Source: JBDIVL01 sp039794405 (GTDB taxonomy: Bacteria; Planctomycetota; Brocadiia; Brocadiales; Brocadiaceae). From it: a stretch of 64,000 nucleotides of DNA. Location of the stretch: NCBI GenBank assembly GCA_039794405.1, contig JBDIVL010000005.1:1-64000 (forward strand), written 5' to 3'. The notes beneath the pieces were generated by a model. That model was not told the DNA's origin, did no database searches, and worked only from the letters and a program-made list of their open reading frames with translations. Of this stretch, positions 8,563-17,255 are shown one piece after another. A program made the position numbers and the translations under genes. Numbering within the stretch: position 1 is the first letter of the stretch; the number at the start of each line of letters is the position of its first letter.

Positions 8563-9939
8563 ATGGCAAACGAATTTTGGAAAGAACCCCTTTTGAAGTT
8601 ATCGGTTGATGAACTGAAAAAGGCACAAGGCTTTATAGCAGAATTGATTCAAAACCTCGAAATAATACAAAAAACAAAAGAAGAGTCGATCGTAATATTC
8701 CCTCCCGAAAATAACATAAAAGGTAAAGAACGGCGTGCAGAAAAACGGTTCGATATGGACATCAAGGGTGCTTGTTCTATTGTTAAAAGAGACGAATCTG
8801 AACTTTTGTCTGAAGTGTTACAAGAAGAGATACCTATTTCCATAAAAGATATCTCCAAGCATGGAGTACGGTTTATCCTCAATAAGTACATAATGCCTTC
8901 CAGCATATTGACCATAAAATTTCAGCTTCCGCCTTCGAGCAATGACAGACAACTTTACAAAAATCCTCAGAAAAAATTTTATGTAGAAGTAAGAAGGGTA
9001 TCTGAATTTTCGACACCTACAGGTGTTAAGTACTCAATTGGTGCTCTATCAATTGAAAATGAAAGGGTTTTAGACCTATTAAAAAGGGAAAATGATCGTA
9101 CCCTTATCAACAATCGATTGGCCTTAAAGGGTGACGTAAAAATATTGATTGTTACTATTAAAGAAACGCTATCAAAATTCTTAGAAGAGACATTGCACCA
9201 ACAAGGATATGTTGTTTATAAAGCTAATCAAAAACAGCAGGCAATTGCAATATTACGAAAGAATAAATGTAATATCGTTGTATCAGATATCGAGACTGCA
9301 GGCATTAATGAATTTGAATTGATAGAAGACATCAAGGAAGAATTTCCTGATGTAGGATTAATCGTTGAGATTAATACTATTGAAGACTGGAAAACCCTTT
9401 CCCATTTAGGGGTAAATGATTATTTAACAAAAAACTTCAATGATAAGGAATTTAATATTATCTTAGAATTGTTATACAAAGACTTATTATACAAGAGTAT
9501 GTTTGGTAGCTATTTTAAAGCAAGGCAACGGGATAAACAAAATATCTTAATCATTAGCAGAGATGAAGAACTAAGAAATATTTTTTGCAATGTATCGAGA
9601 GAAAAAGGCTTAAAACTATATTTTGTTAATAACACAGAATATGCAATTACTGCCTTAAAAAATCATAAGATTGATGTTGTTTATTTAGATACGGGTTTAT
9701 GGACAAACAAGAGCTCGCAAACCTTACAGATAAGAATTGATTCCCTTAATGAAGACATGGAGGTTATCAATCCGGAAGGCTGCCAATTCCTCATGAATGT
9801 AAAAAGAGATTTCCCTAATATTGAGGCTGCCGTAGCATCGAAGAACCTCAAGGAACGGTGTGAATTTTTAGTATGCGGTGCCGACCATTTTATCGGTGAA
9901 ACAGTTGATATGCAAAAAATACTCGAGATATTGGAATAA
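8563..9939 (+). CDS. PilZ domain protein with two receiver-like domains
   Basis: A PilZ domain lies at about residues 60-175 (arginine-rich ERRAEKRFDMD, then DISKHGVRF matching the D/N-x-S-x-x-G motif), followed by a receiver-like domain at about 190-305 (acceptor candidate in VVSDIET) and a second at about 325-458 (VVYLDTGLW). PilZ binds cyclic di-GMP, so this is probably an adaptor linking that messenger to phosphorelay or protein contacts. No DNA-binding or enzyme output domain is present. The ATG at 8563 is preferred over the in-frame TTG at 8545. With the HD-GYP gene nearby it suggests cyclic di-GMP signalling in this organism. Confidence 0.75.
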   Translation: MANEFWKEPLLKLSVDELKKAQGFIAELIQNLEIIQKTKEESIVIFPPENNIKGKERRAEKRFDMDIKGACSIVKRDESELLSEVLQEEIPISIKDISKHGVRFILNKYIMPSSILTIKFQLPPSSNDRQLYKNPQKKFYVEVRRVSEFSTPTGVKYSIGALSIENERVLDLLKRENDRTLINNRLALKGDVKILIVTIKETLSKFLEETLHQQGYVVYKANQKQQAIAILRKNKCNIVVSDIETAGINEFELIEDIKEEFPDVGLIVEINTIEDWKTLSHLGVNDYLTKNFNDKEFNIILELLYKDLLYKSMFGSYFKARQRDKQNILIISRDEELRNIFCNVSREKGLKLYFVNNTEYAITALKNHKIDVVYLDTGLWTNKSSQTLQIRIDSLNEDMEVINPEGCQFLMNVKRDFPNIEAAVASKNLKERCEFLVCGADHFIGETVDMQKILEILE

Positions 9940-10011
9940 ATTTCACAATAGAAAAAAACCCGTATCTATGAGTTGTTTCATACATACGTATTTGATGGAA
10001 AAGAACCTGTA

Positions 10012-11076
10012 CTAAATAATCATCATACAATCACCATAACTAAAAAAACGATATCCTTTCCTTTTTGCTATTTCATACGCATTTAAGATATTTTCCCTCC
10101 CCGCAAAAGCAGAAACTAATAACAACAACGTTGTCCGTGGAAGATGAAAATTAGTAATCAGGACATCAACGTTCTGAAACCTATACGGAGGATATATATA
10201 TAAATTTGTCCAGCCTGAATACGATAATGCAGCATCACCCGTGGCAATCGTCTCAAGGACACGGCAAGAAGTAGTTCCAACAGCTATCACCCGTTTATTT
10301 TGTTTTTTTGCTTTTTCGATCTTATGAATAACAACTTCAGGGCATTCATAATATTCTTTATGCATGTGGTGATCTCTCATATCCTCTGTTTTCATAGGTA
10401 AAAAAGTACTCAAACCAACGTGAAGCGTAACAAATCCTATTTCAACCCCATTATCCTTTATCCTCTCGATCGTATCTTTGCTAAAATGCAAACCTGCAGT
10501 AGGGGCAGCAATAGCTCCCTCTTTTTGAGCAAACACTGTTTGATATCGTTCCCGATCCAAATGAAGCAGTACATCATTATTTTTCACACGTTTTATATAT
10601 GGAGGGAGAGGCATTCTTCCGATCCGTTGAAAAAGCCCCTTTATATCAATTTCTCTGTAACATTTTATAGACCATGAACCATCATTCAACTTCTTAATTA
10701 GCTTGAGGGGAATTGTCTTATTGTCAATCCATATTTCTTCGTTCTCCCTTAGCCTTGCACCGGTTTTTATGAGCACTTTCCACTGATTCTCTCCCAAATC
10801 CTCAATAAATAATAATTCAACAGAAGCACCACTAATCTTACATCCTATTATACAGGCAGGAACCACTTTCGTATTATTAAAGATTAATACATCTCCCTGA
10901 GAGAGATAATCAACGATTTCGTAAAACTTACGGTGTTCTATCTCACCGGTACTCCGGTGGAAAACTAATAGCCGCGCATCATCACGGTTCTCTAAAGGCC
11001 GTTGTGCAATAAATTCCTTTGGAAGATCGTAATCGTAATCAGATACAGCAGTACAAATTTTTATCGTTTCAAACAT
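10012..11076 (-). CDS. queA: S-adenosylmethionine:tRNA ribosyltransferase-isomerase
   Basis: QueA transfers and rearranges the ribose of S-adenosylmethionine onto 7-aminomethyl-7-deazaguanine in tRNA, the penultimate step of queuosine synthesis. The protein shows family hallmarks: SDYDYDLPKEFIAQRPLENRDDARLLV at the N-terminus, GDVLIFNNTKVVPA, AAPTAGLHFS, GLSTFLP and AVGTTSCRVLE. The start at 11076 gives MFETIKICTAVSDYDYDLP, preferred over an in-frame ATG 45 bases upstream because the extra residues match nothing. It is divergent from mraZ, with about 550 bases between. Confidence 0.94.
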   Translation of the reverse strand: MFETIKICTAVSDYDYDLPKEFIAQRPLENRDDARLLVFHRSTGEIEHRKFYEIVDYLSQGDVLIFNNTKVVPACIIGCKISGASVELLFIEDLGENQWKVLIKTGARLRENEEIWIDNKTIPLKLIKKLNDGSWSIKCYREIDIKGLFQRIGRMPLPPYIKRVKNNDVLLHLDRERYQTVFAQKEGAIAAPTAGLHFSKDTIERIKDNGVEIGFVTLHVGLSTFLPMKTEDMRDHHMHKEYYECPEVVIHKIEKAKKQNKRVIAVGTTSCRVLETIATGDAALSYSGWTNLYIYPPYRFQNVDVLITNFHLPRTTLLLLVSAFAGRENILNAYEIAKRKGYRFFSYGDCMMII

Positions 11077-11550
11077 TATAAGATATCCTGACCCGACCGA
11101 GCCCGAAGAGGCAAAATCCAACTTATGGCTAGCAGCTGGATAATTGCATGGTTGGATGGCTACATAATTAGATATTTGTTATAGGAGAAATTGTCCGCCG
11201 TAAGATGATATTCAACCATATAAGACATCATGTAATCGTATTCATTCAAAAACCATGTAAAACCATCATAATAGCCATCCAACCATTCAGCCATTCAACA
11301 CCATATTTTCGCTAAGAGTATCTAAATTCTTTTGAGAAGATACTGTAACTCAAAAGATTATAACAGTTTAAAAAAATATAATCAATTTCATAAACCAATA
11401 AACAAAAAGATGTATAGGATTTTAAAATATTTCAAAAAATATTCTACAAAAAACAATACCATATATAACACAACACAAGATAAAAAATACAATATATAGT
11501 ATACAAAAAAAGATAAGCTGACACACCCCAAAAAACAGAAAAAATATTTC
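11077..11550. other. queA-mraZ divergent intergenic region
   Basis: No gene is seen. The queA-proximal half holds a pair of inverted 15-bp arms (listed separately) and several CCATNCAACCAT-like units. The mraZ-proximal half is very A/T rich (11330-11550), mostly A runs, and ends in the mraZ promoter. Confidence 0.5.
11148..11286. repeat. 139-bp inverted-repeat element between queA and mraZ
   Basis: ATGGTTGGATGGCTA at 11148-11162 is the exact reverse complement of TAGCCATCCAACCAT at 11272-11286. Shorter units of the same words (AACCAT, CCATTCA) recur within and after the right arm. It could be a small non-autonomous mobile element or a degenerate repeat cluster; no target duplication is evident. 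Confidence 0.5.
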
Positions 11551-11614
11551 TTGACAAAAATTAAAAAAAGTTTATTGTCATATCCGTTAGTGGTATTATG
11601 TGGTGAAAAGTGGG
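11551..11614 (+). promoter_or_regulatory. mraZ promoter with three MraZ boxes
   Basis: A -35 box TTGACA (11551-11556) is followed after 16 bases by TATTGT (11573-11578). Just downstream lie three direct repeats, GTGGT (11590-11594), GTGGT (11600-11604) and GTGGG (11610-11614), spaced exactly 10 bp, one helical turn. This matches the known MraZ operator (repeated TGGG-type boxes with 5-bp spacers) in front of dcw clusters. It implies autoregulation of the whole cluster by MraZ. Confidence 0.8.
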
Positions 11615-11629
11615 GAAAACTACAATAAA

Positions 11630-12097
11630 ATGTTCACCGGTGAATACCATCATTCAATTGATGACAAAAATAGACTAGCTATACCAGCACCTCTCCGTGA
11701 GTGCATTAATGTGGAAACAGACGGAAAGGGATTTTTTATAACACGAGGGCTTGATTCATGTCTGTTTATGTATACACCCAAGGTATGGCAGAATGTCGTC
11801 TCAAGAATCGAACAACTCTCTTTTACGAATAAAAAGGCGCGGCAATTTCAGCGCCTTTTTTTTTCCAAGGCACAAAGAATACCTGACTGCGATCAGCAAG
11901 GGCGAATACTTATTCCTCAATACCTGAAAGATCTTGCCAAGGTTCAGAAAAACGTTGTAATTGTAGGAGTAAGCAGTCGTATTGAAATCTGGGATGAGAA
12001 GAACTGGAAAGATTTTGAATCAGAACACGAGAAGACATTTGAAGAGATCGCAGAAAATCTATTTCAGTTAGGATATTCTCCCGGTGAAATAAGCTAA
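11630..12097 (+). CDS. mraZ: Transcriptional regulator MraZ
   Basis: This protein of about 155 residues has two SpoVT/AbrB-like halves: MFTGEYHHSIDDKNRLAIPAPLRE at the N-terminus and the repeated element DCDQQGRILIPQYL in the second half. The second half has the D-x-x-G-R-I-x-I-P signature of the double AbrB fold. MraZ forms ring-shaped oligomers and represses the dcw cluster by binding repeats before its own gene. The ATG at 11630 is chosen because the upstream in-frame GTGs (11600, 11603) fall inside the MraZ boxes. It is the first gene of the cluster. Confidence 0.93.
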   Translation: MFTGEYHHSIDDKNRLAIPAPLRECINVETDGKGFFITRGLDSCLFMYTPKVWQNVVSRIEQLSFTNKKARQFQRLFFSKAQRIPDCDQQGRILIPQYLKDLAKVQKNVVIVGVSSRIEIWDEKNWKDFESEHEKTFEEIAENLFQLGYSPGEIS

Positions 12098-12249
12098 ATA
12101 CCACCCTCATCTTTATATAGTATTTCTGTGCAAAAATTTCTTTTTATGACAGTTTTTAGCGATATTTGTGAGTTGAAAGTTATCAATAAACTTCAGCTGC
12201 ACAATCTTCGAGATAAATTACGATTGCATCATACCAGGAAATACAAGAG

Positions 12250-13149
12250 ATGACTAACTTAACAAATGACCTCCCTCATGAACCTGTAATGGTTGAGGAA
12301 GTATTACATTACTTACAGCCGCAATCAGGCCAAATTATTCTGGATTGTACCGTGGGAAGCGGGGGCCATGCAGAAAAAATCATGGATAAAATCAAACCAA
12401 ATGGACTCCTCATCGGTATCGACAAGGATCTGGAAATATTGCAAATAGCAAAACGGCATCTATCAGCAGTGGGAGATTTCTTTAAACTTTATCATGCAGA
12501 TTATTCTGATGTTGATGAAGTATTGAACCAGGCAGGAATTGATAAGGTTTATGGCATATTACTCGATTTGGGAGTATCATCTTTACAATTTGATCAGGCG
12601 AGTCGTGGTTTCAGTTTTTCGAAAGAAGGTCCGCTCGATATGAGAATGGATCAGACCAAGGGTCTTACAGCACGAGACCTGATCCAGAGAACTTCTGAAT
12701 TAAAATTAGAAGAATTATTGAAGAAATATGGAGAAGAACGGTGGTCGAGAAGGATAGCAAAGGCCATCATCAAAGAGGAAAAGAGAGTAGGTATTACCTC
12801 GACAAGACAATTGGCCGATGTAATTGAACAGGTTGTTCCGAGGGGTAAAAGCAAAATCCATCCTGCAACAAGGGTATTTCAGGCATTAAGAATTGCGGTA
12901 AACAGGGAGTTGGAAAGTTTAGAAAATTTTTTAGACAAGATTCACAATTACATGGTGATTGGCGCCCGTATTGTAATTATCAGTTTTCATTCTCTTGAGG
13001 ACCGGATTGTAAAAAATACCTTCCGAGAAAAGGCAAATCAGAAAACATTCAAAATACTCACGAAAAGGCCTATACTTCCGAGTAATGCTGAGATCGGAAA
13101 AAATATTCGGTGCAGAAGTGCAAAACTGAGATCTGCAGAAAGGATCTAA
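12250..13149 (+). CDS. rsmH: 16S rRNA (cytosine(1402)-N(4))-methyltransferase
   Basis: This 299-residue SAM-dependent methyltransferase (MraW) modifies C1402 in the ribosomal P-site. Motifs include LPHEPVMVEEVL, the SAM site LDCTVGSGGHA, GILLDLGVSS, SFSKEGPLDMRMD, TRVFQALRIAVN and ISFHSLEDRIVK, in the standard family order and at about the usual length. It is the second gene of the dcw cluster, one base before the ftsL-like gene. Confidence 0.96.
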   Translation: MTNLTNDLPHEPVMVEEVLHYLQPQSGQIILDCTVGSGGHAEKIMDKIKPNGLLIGIDKDLEILQIAKRHLSAVGDFFKLYHADYSDVDEVLNQAGIDKVYGILLDLGVSSLQFDQASRGFSFSKEGPLDMRMDQTKGLTARDLIQRTSELKLEELLKKYGEERWSRRIAKAIIKEEKRVGITSTRQLADVIEQVVPRGKSKIHPATRVFQALRIAVNRELESLENFLDKIHNYMVIGARIVIISFHSLEDRIVKNTFREKANQKTFKILTKRPILPSNAEIGKNIRCRSAKLRSAERI

Positions 13150-13150
13150 T

Positions 13151-13516
13151 ATGTCGAGGATATTGTTAATGTTTGCTATTACAATCATGATGGCGGTGTT
13201 TGTCGTTTTGGAAAAAAACAGAATTATAGAAATAGGATACCAGGTAGCCCAACTACAAAAGAACTGTGCAGAATTATCAGAAAAGAATAGAAAACTGAAC
13301 TATTATGTTAATCGCTTAAAATCACCAGAAATAATTGCATATAAAGTACAATCTTTAAAACTTCCTCTCATTCCCCAGGATGATTCGCCGGGTATAATGG
13401 TCGCAGGCCAAATAATGTCCAGAGAAAGTATGATGAAAACAATAAAAACGAATTTAGAAAAAGACTTATACACTCAAAGGAAGCCAATTTTAGATTGTTG
13501 TTCATTACATTATTAG
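13151..13516 (+). CDS. ftsL: FtsL-like small division protein
   Basis: This 121-residue bitopic protein has one N-terminal membrane span (about residues 3-19) followed by a coiled coil (about 25-60, with the heptad-like AQLQKNCAELSEKNRKLNY) and a short tail. Position (between rsmH and ftsI), size and topology are those of FtsL, which bridges FtsB/FtsQ to FtsW-FtsI in the divisome. Primary sequence is poorly conserved in this family, so the name rests on context and topology. Confidence 0.7.
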   Translation: MSRILLMFAITIMMAVFVVLEKNRIIEIGYQVAQLQKNCAELSEKNRKLNYYVNRLKSPEIIAYKVQSLKLPLIPQDDSPGIMVAGQIMSRESMMKTIKTNLEKDLYTQRKPILDCCSLHY

Positions 13517-13548
13517 TTGTGTAATTCATAGAAAGCCCCCTCCCGGAA

Positions 13549-13582
13549 GCTTTCGGGGCAAATGTTTTTTTGTCCCGAAAGC
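13549..13582. repeat. Hairpin at the ftsL-ftsI junction
   Basis: GCTTTCGGGGCAAA (13549-13562) and TTTGTCCCGAAAGC (13569-13582) form a 14-bp stem with a single G-T wobble and a 6-base loop. It covers an ATG at 13562 that would otherwise be the longest ftsI start. It may be a transcriptional attenuator or a small inserted palindrome. Confidence 0.5.
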
Positions 13583-13636
13583 ATTCGTAAAAATTTGGTC
13601 TTAGATAATTTCTTGGCTATTTATGGAACTGGTAAC

Positions 13637-15364
13637 GTGGTATCATTGAAAAAACATAAATTCTGGACAAATATTATTGGTATTTTTTTTATCATAGCCT
13701 TTGTCGCCTTAGCTGTCCATATGGGGCGCATTCAGCTCATTGACCATAATAAATATAGAAAACTAGCCAAAATACAACAGTGTAAAAAAATTGAGTTGCC
13801 TCCAAGAAGAGGTTCAATCTTAGACCGAAATGGTAATAAGCTTGCCGAATCTTTACAAGTAGGTTCTCTTTATGCGGACCCAACAGAGATAGATGATATC
13901 TCTTCTGTCTCACATCATCTCAGTAAAGTTTTAAAACTTAACAAATCAAAGCTAACCAAATTGCTTAACACCAACAAAAATAAGCGATTTGTCTGGATAA
14001 AACGGAAAGTTTCCGATAAAGAAATCGATGCAGTTACCGGGTTAACACTAAAAGGTGTTTACGTTAAGCATGAGTACCACCGTTTTTACCCTAATGAACA
14101 GCTCGGAAGCCATATTCTTGGATTTACGAATATCGATGAGGAAGGTCTTGAGGGCGTTGAATTATCGTTCAATAGTATATTATCAGGAAAACCCGGTTAT
14201 AAGCTTATAGCCCGCGATGCATTACAGCGACAAATAATCACACCGGATTCGGAAATAGAGCCACCTCAACATGGAAAGAGTATCGTACTAACAATCGATA
14301 CAAATATTCAACGTTTTGCCGAAGAAGAATTAGAAGTCGCTTGTAAGAAATGGATGCCAGCTTCTGCTTCAGCAATTGTCATGGACCCAATGACAGGTGA
14401 AGTTCTTGCTATCGCCAATTACCCGACGTATAATCCCAACCACTTTAAAAAATCCTCTTTACATGCAAGGCGGAACCTGGCTGTTACCGATGGTTTTGAG
14501 CCTGGTTCAATTATGAAAACTGTCGTTATTTCTGGTATATTTGAACAAGGCATAGCAGGGCCGGATGATGTATTGTTTTGCAATAATGGCACTTATGAAA
14601 TAGATGGCAGGATTCTCCATGATACACACGGGGGTCACGGTAATCTTACCGTTTCTGAAATTATTGCCTATTCGAGTAATATAGGAATGGCAAAACTCGG
14701 AATGCTCATGGGAAATGAAAAGATGTACCAGTATCTGAAACAATTTAACTTTGGAGAGAAAACAGGGATTGAACTACCAGGCGAAGTAGGTGGTATCTTT
14801 CGTCCCCTAAAACAGTGGTCAAAAAAATACTCATTGGTCTCCATTTCAATAGGGCATGAAATCGCTGTAACACCATTGCAATTTATTACGGCTTTCTGCA
14901 GCATCCCAAACGGAGGACTTCTGCTGAAACCCGGGATCGTGAAATCAATTATTAGCTATGACGGCAAAGGAGAAGAGGAATTCGAGTATCCACAGCCAGT
15001 GAGGCGCGTAATGAGCGCGAGTACGGCACGAAATATCATGAATCCCATATTGAGAAAGGTTGTTACAGAGGGTACAGGAAAAAATGCAGAATTACTGGAA
15101 TATGATGTTGCCGGAAAGACAGGTACTTCACAAAAAACCCATGGACAGGGAGGACGATATTCTCATGAGAAATACATCGGTTCCTTTATTGCCTATGCAC
15201 CCACAGAGCAGCCCCGGATTTCTGTACTTGTGGTGATTAATGAGCCACAAAACGGTTCATACTATGGCGGCACCGTAGCAGCTCCGGTTGTAAGAGAAAT
15301 CATCAAACGATCACTGCTTTATCTTAAAGTTGAACCTTTGAAGTTTAGAACGGCAATGCAATAG
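13637..15364 (+). CDS. ftsI: Peptidoglycan D,D-transpeptidase, PBP2/FtsI type
   Basis: This class B penicillin-binding protein cross-links septal peptidoglycan. After one membrane span (about 15 residues from the start) comes the dimerisation domain (RRGSILDRNGNKLA) and the transpeptidase domain with GSIMK (SxxK nucleophile), YSSN (SxN) and GKTGT (KTG triad). The GTG at 13637 is chosen because the longer ATG at 13562 lies inside a strong hairpin and gives an atypical N-terminus; the longer reading (600 residues) cannot be excluded. No PASTA domains are present. It partners with the ftsW downstream. Confidence 0.9.
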   Translation: MVSLKKHKFWTNIIGIFFIIAFVALAVHMGRIQLIDHNKYRKLAKIQQCKKIELPPRRGSILDRNGNKLAESLQVGSLYADPTEIDDISSVSHHLSKVLKLNKSKLTKLLNTNKNKRFVWIKRKVSDKEIDAVTGLTLKGVYVKHEYHRFYPNEQLGSHILGFTNIDEEGLEGVELSFNSILSGKPGYKLIARDALQRQIITPDSEIEPPQHGKSIVLTIDTNIQRFAEEELEVACKKWMPASASAIVMDPMTGEVLAIANYPTYNPNHFKKSSLHARRNLAVTDGFEPGSIMKTVVISGIFEQGIAGPDDVLFCNNGTYEIDGRILHDTHGGHGNLTVSEIIAYSSNIGMAKLGMLMGNEKMYQYLKQFNFGEKTGIELPGEVGGIFRPLKQWSKKYSLVSISIGHEIAVTPLQFITAFCSIPNGGLLLKPGIVKSIISYDGKGEEEFEYPQPVRRVMSASTARNIMNPILRKVVTEGTGKNAELLEYDVAGKTGTSQKTHGQGGRYSHEKYIGSFIAYAPTEQPRISVLVVINEPQNGSYYGGTVAAPVVREIIKRSLLYLKVEPLKFRTAMQ

Positions 15365-15498
15365 TCACATCAGATAACAAGGAGGTGATCAATACACTTA
15401 AGAACTTTCACGTGAAATCTGTAAGATATTCTAGTTCTGTTACAGTGTCATATTGTATTATCTGATCTAAAAACATTGCATGAAAAATAGGAAAGAAA

Positions 15499-15774
15499 AT
15501 GAAAGATAGAGATATTGAAAAGCAGAATTTTATTTTATGGTACAGTCTTTATGCAACAGAAAAAGAGCTAGAAATAGCTAAGGCTAACAACAGTGAGGCG
15601 TTGAATAGGCTTTTAAAGGAATATGCTGAAGAAGTTGACAAAATTGATAAATCAAAACGCTTATATGAACGTATCATCCAATCAGGAGGTACACGGCCGC
15701 AGGGTTTTGATGCAACGCTAAAAATAGATTACTTTTCTCATCAAAAAGAAAGAAACATTTTTGGAAAAACATAA
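15499..15774 (+). CDS. Uncharacterised 91-residue protein inside the dcw cluster
   Basis: This small, charged, probably helical protein (for example ATEKELEIAKANNSEALNRL and EEVDKIDKSKRLYERII) is located between ftsI and murE, 9 bases before murE. It has no membrane span, signal peptide or recognised domain. The ribosome binding site AGGAAAG is acceptable. Its position suggests co-expression with cell-wall genes, perhaps as a small coiled-coil accessory factor, but nothing in the sequence shows a function. Confidence 0.6.
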   Translation: MKDRDIEKQNFILWYSLYATEKELEIAKANNSEALNRLLKEYAEEVDKIDKSKRLYERIIQSGGTRPQGFDATLKIDYFSHQKERNIFGKT

Positions 15775-15782
15775 TACCAGGT

Positions 15783-17255
15783 ATGAAATTAAGTGAACTT
15801 TTTTCCTGTTTGAAAAGATACAAACCCTATGACTTTGCGGAAAAGGAGACATGTGGAATAACACATGATTCCCGGAAGGTAAAAAAGGGTTACGTGTTTA
15901 TTGCCATTAAAGGCCATAAGCTCAACGGACATGATTTTATTGCAGACGCAATAGAAAAAGGTGCAATTGCCCTTGTTGTTGAAAAAAGGACCGAAGTGAC
16001 CACACAAATACCTCAAATCATTGTTCCCAATACCCGCCAGGCCCTGGCGTTCATAAGCAGTTGTTTTTATGGTAAGCCTTCCACAAAAATGACAGTAATT
16101 GGCATTACAGGAACAAATGGCAAAACGACCACATCCTATTTTACAAAATCGATCATTCATGCTTCAGGCAATGATGCAGGACTGATTGGTACAATTCAGT
16201 ACCAAATAGGAAAAAGGATCATACCAGCCCAGGAAACAACCCCCGAGTCAGTTGAAATACAGAGTTATCTCTCAGAAATGGTTAAATCTCACATAAAATA
16301 TGCGGTAATAGAAGCGTCCTCACATGCCCTCTCACAGCACCGGTTAGACGGGGTCTATTTTCGCTCTGCGATTTTTACAAATTTATCTGCTGAACATCTT
16401 GACTATCATGAGAATATCAGAAACTACAGAGTAGAAAAACTCAAACTAGTAAAAGGATTAGGTACAGAGGCATTTGCGATACTGAATGCCGATCATAATA
16501 CAAGCAAACATTTTGCCGAAAATACAAGGTCACAAATAATCTGGTACGGTATAAAGAAAAAAAAAGCAGATGTAACAGCCGAAGCAATACATACAGACAC
16601 TAATACAACAAAATTCATCCTGAATACTCAATGGGGAAAAAGGACTATTACTTTAAAGTTAATTGGCAGGCATAATATTTACAACGCGCTGGCTGCTGCC
16701 GCGAACGGATTGGCCATGGGTTTTACAATTGATACAGTAAAAACCGGTATAGAATCCTTATGTGCAGTATCCGGAAGATTGGAAAGAATTGATTGTGGAC
16801 AGGATTTTCGTATTTATATTGACTTTGCACATACACACCAGGCATTGCAGGTTACCTTGAGTGCCCTGAGAGAAACAACAAAAGGACGTATTTTACTGGT
16901 TTTCGGATGCGGTGGGGACAGAGATAGGAAAAAAAGACCAAAGATGGGACACATTGCAGAAAAATATTCTGATATTTTTTGGATAACAAGTGATAATCCC
17001 CGTTCTGAAGATCCTGATAAGATTATATCTGAAATTAAAGAAGGTGTAAGAAAAGAGGCCTGCTTCCGATTGCAGCCTGATAGAAAAACCGCCATCGAAG
17101 AAGCACTTCTCGAAGCAAAAACTGGAGATGTTATACTCATTGCAGGAAAAGGACACGAACAACATCAGATATCGAAGGATATCATAATTCCTTTCGATGA
17201 TCGTGAAATTGTAAAACAATTTCTACAAAATAATTTAGTACTAAATGCAAAGTAA
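15783..17255 (+). CDS. murE: UDP-MurNAc-L-Ala-D-Glu:diaminopimelate ligase
   Basis: This 490-residue Mur ligase has ATP site GITGTNGKTTT, central SSHALSQHRLDG and C-terminal GKGHEQHQ. The substrate-selecting motif reads DNPR (about residues 404-407, in SDNPRSEDP), which is characteristic of enzymes adding meso-diaminopimelate, not lysine. It catalyses the third amino-acid addition of cytoplasmic peptidoglycan precursor synthesis. It overlaps murF by 11 bp. Confidence 0.95.
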   Translation: MKLSELFSCLKRYKPYDFAEKETCGITHDSRKVKKGYVFIAIKGHKLNGHDFIADAIEKGAIALVVEKRTEVTTQIPQIIVPNTRQALAFISSCFYGKPSTKMTVIGITGTNGKTTTSYFTKSIIHASGNDAGLIGTIQYQIGKRIIPAQETTPESVEIQSYLSEMVKSHIKYAVIEASSHALSQHRLDGVYFRSAIFTNLSAEHLDYHENIRNYRVEKLKLVKGLGTEAFAILNADHNTSKHFAENTRSQIIWYGIKKKKADVTAEAIHTDTNTTKFILNTQWGKRTITLKLIGRHNIYNALAAAANGLAMGFTIDTVKTGIESLCAVSGRLERIDCGQDFRIYIDFAHTHQALQVTLSALRETTKGRILLVFGCGGDRDRKKRPKMGHIAEKYSDIFWITSDNPRSEDPDKIISEIKEGVRKEACFRLQPDRKTAIEEALLEAKTGDVILIAGKGHEQHQISKDIIIPFDDREIVKQFLQNNLVLNAK

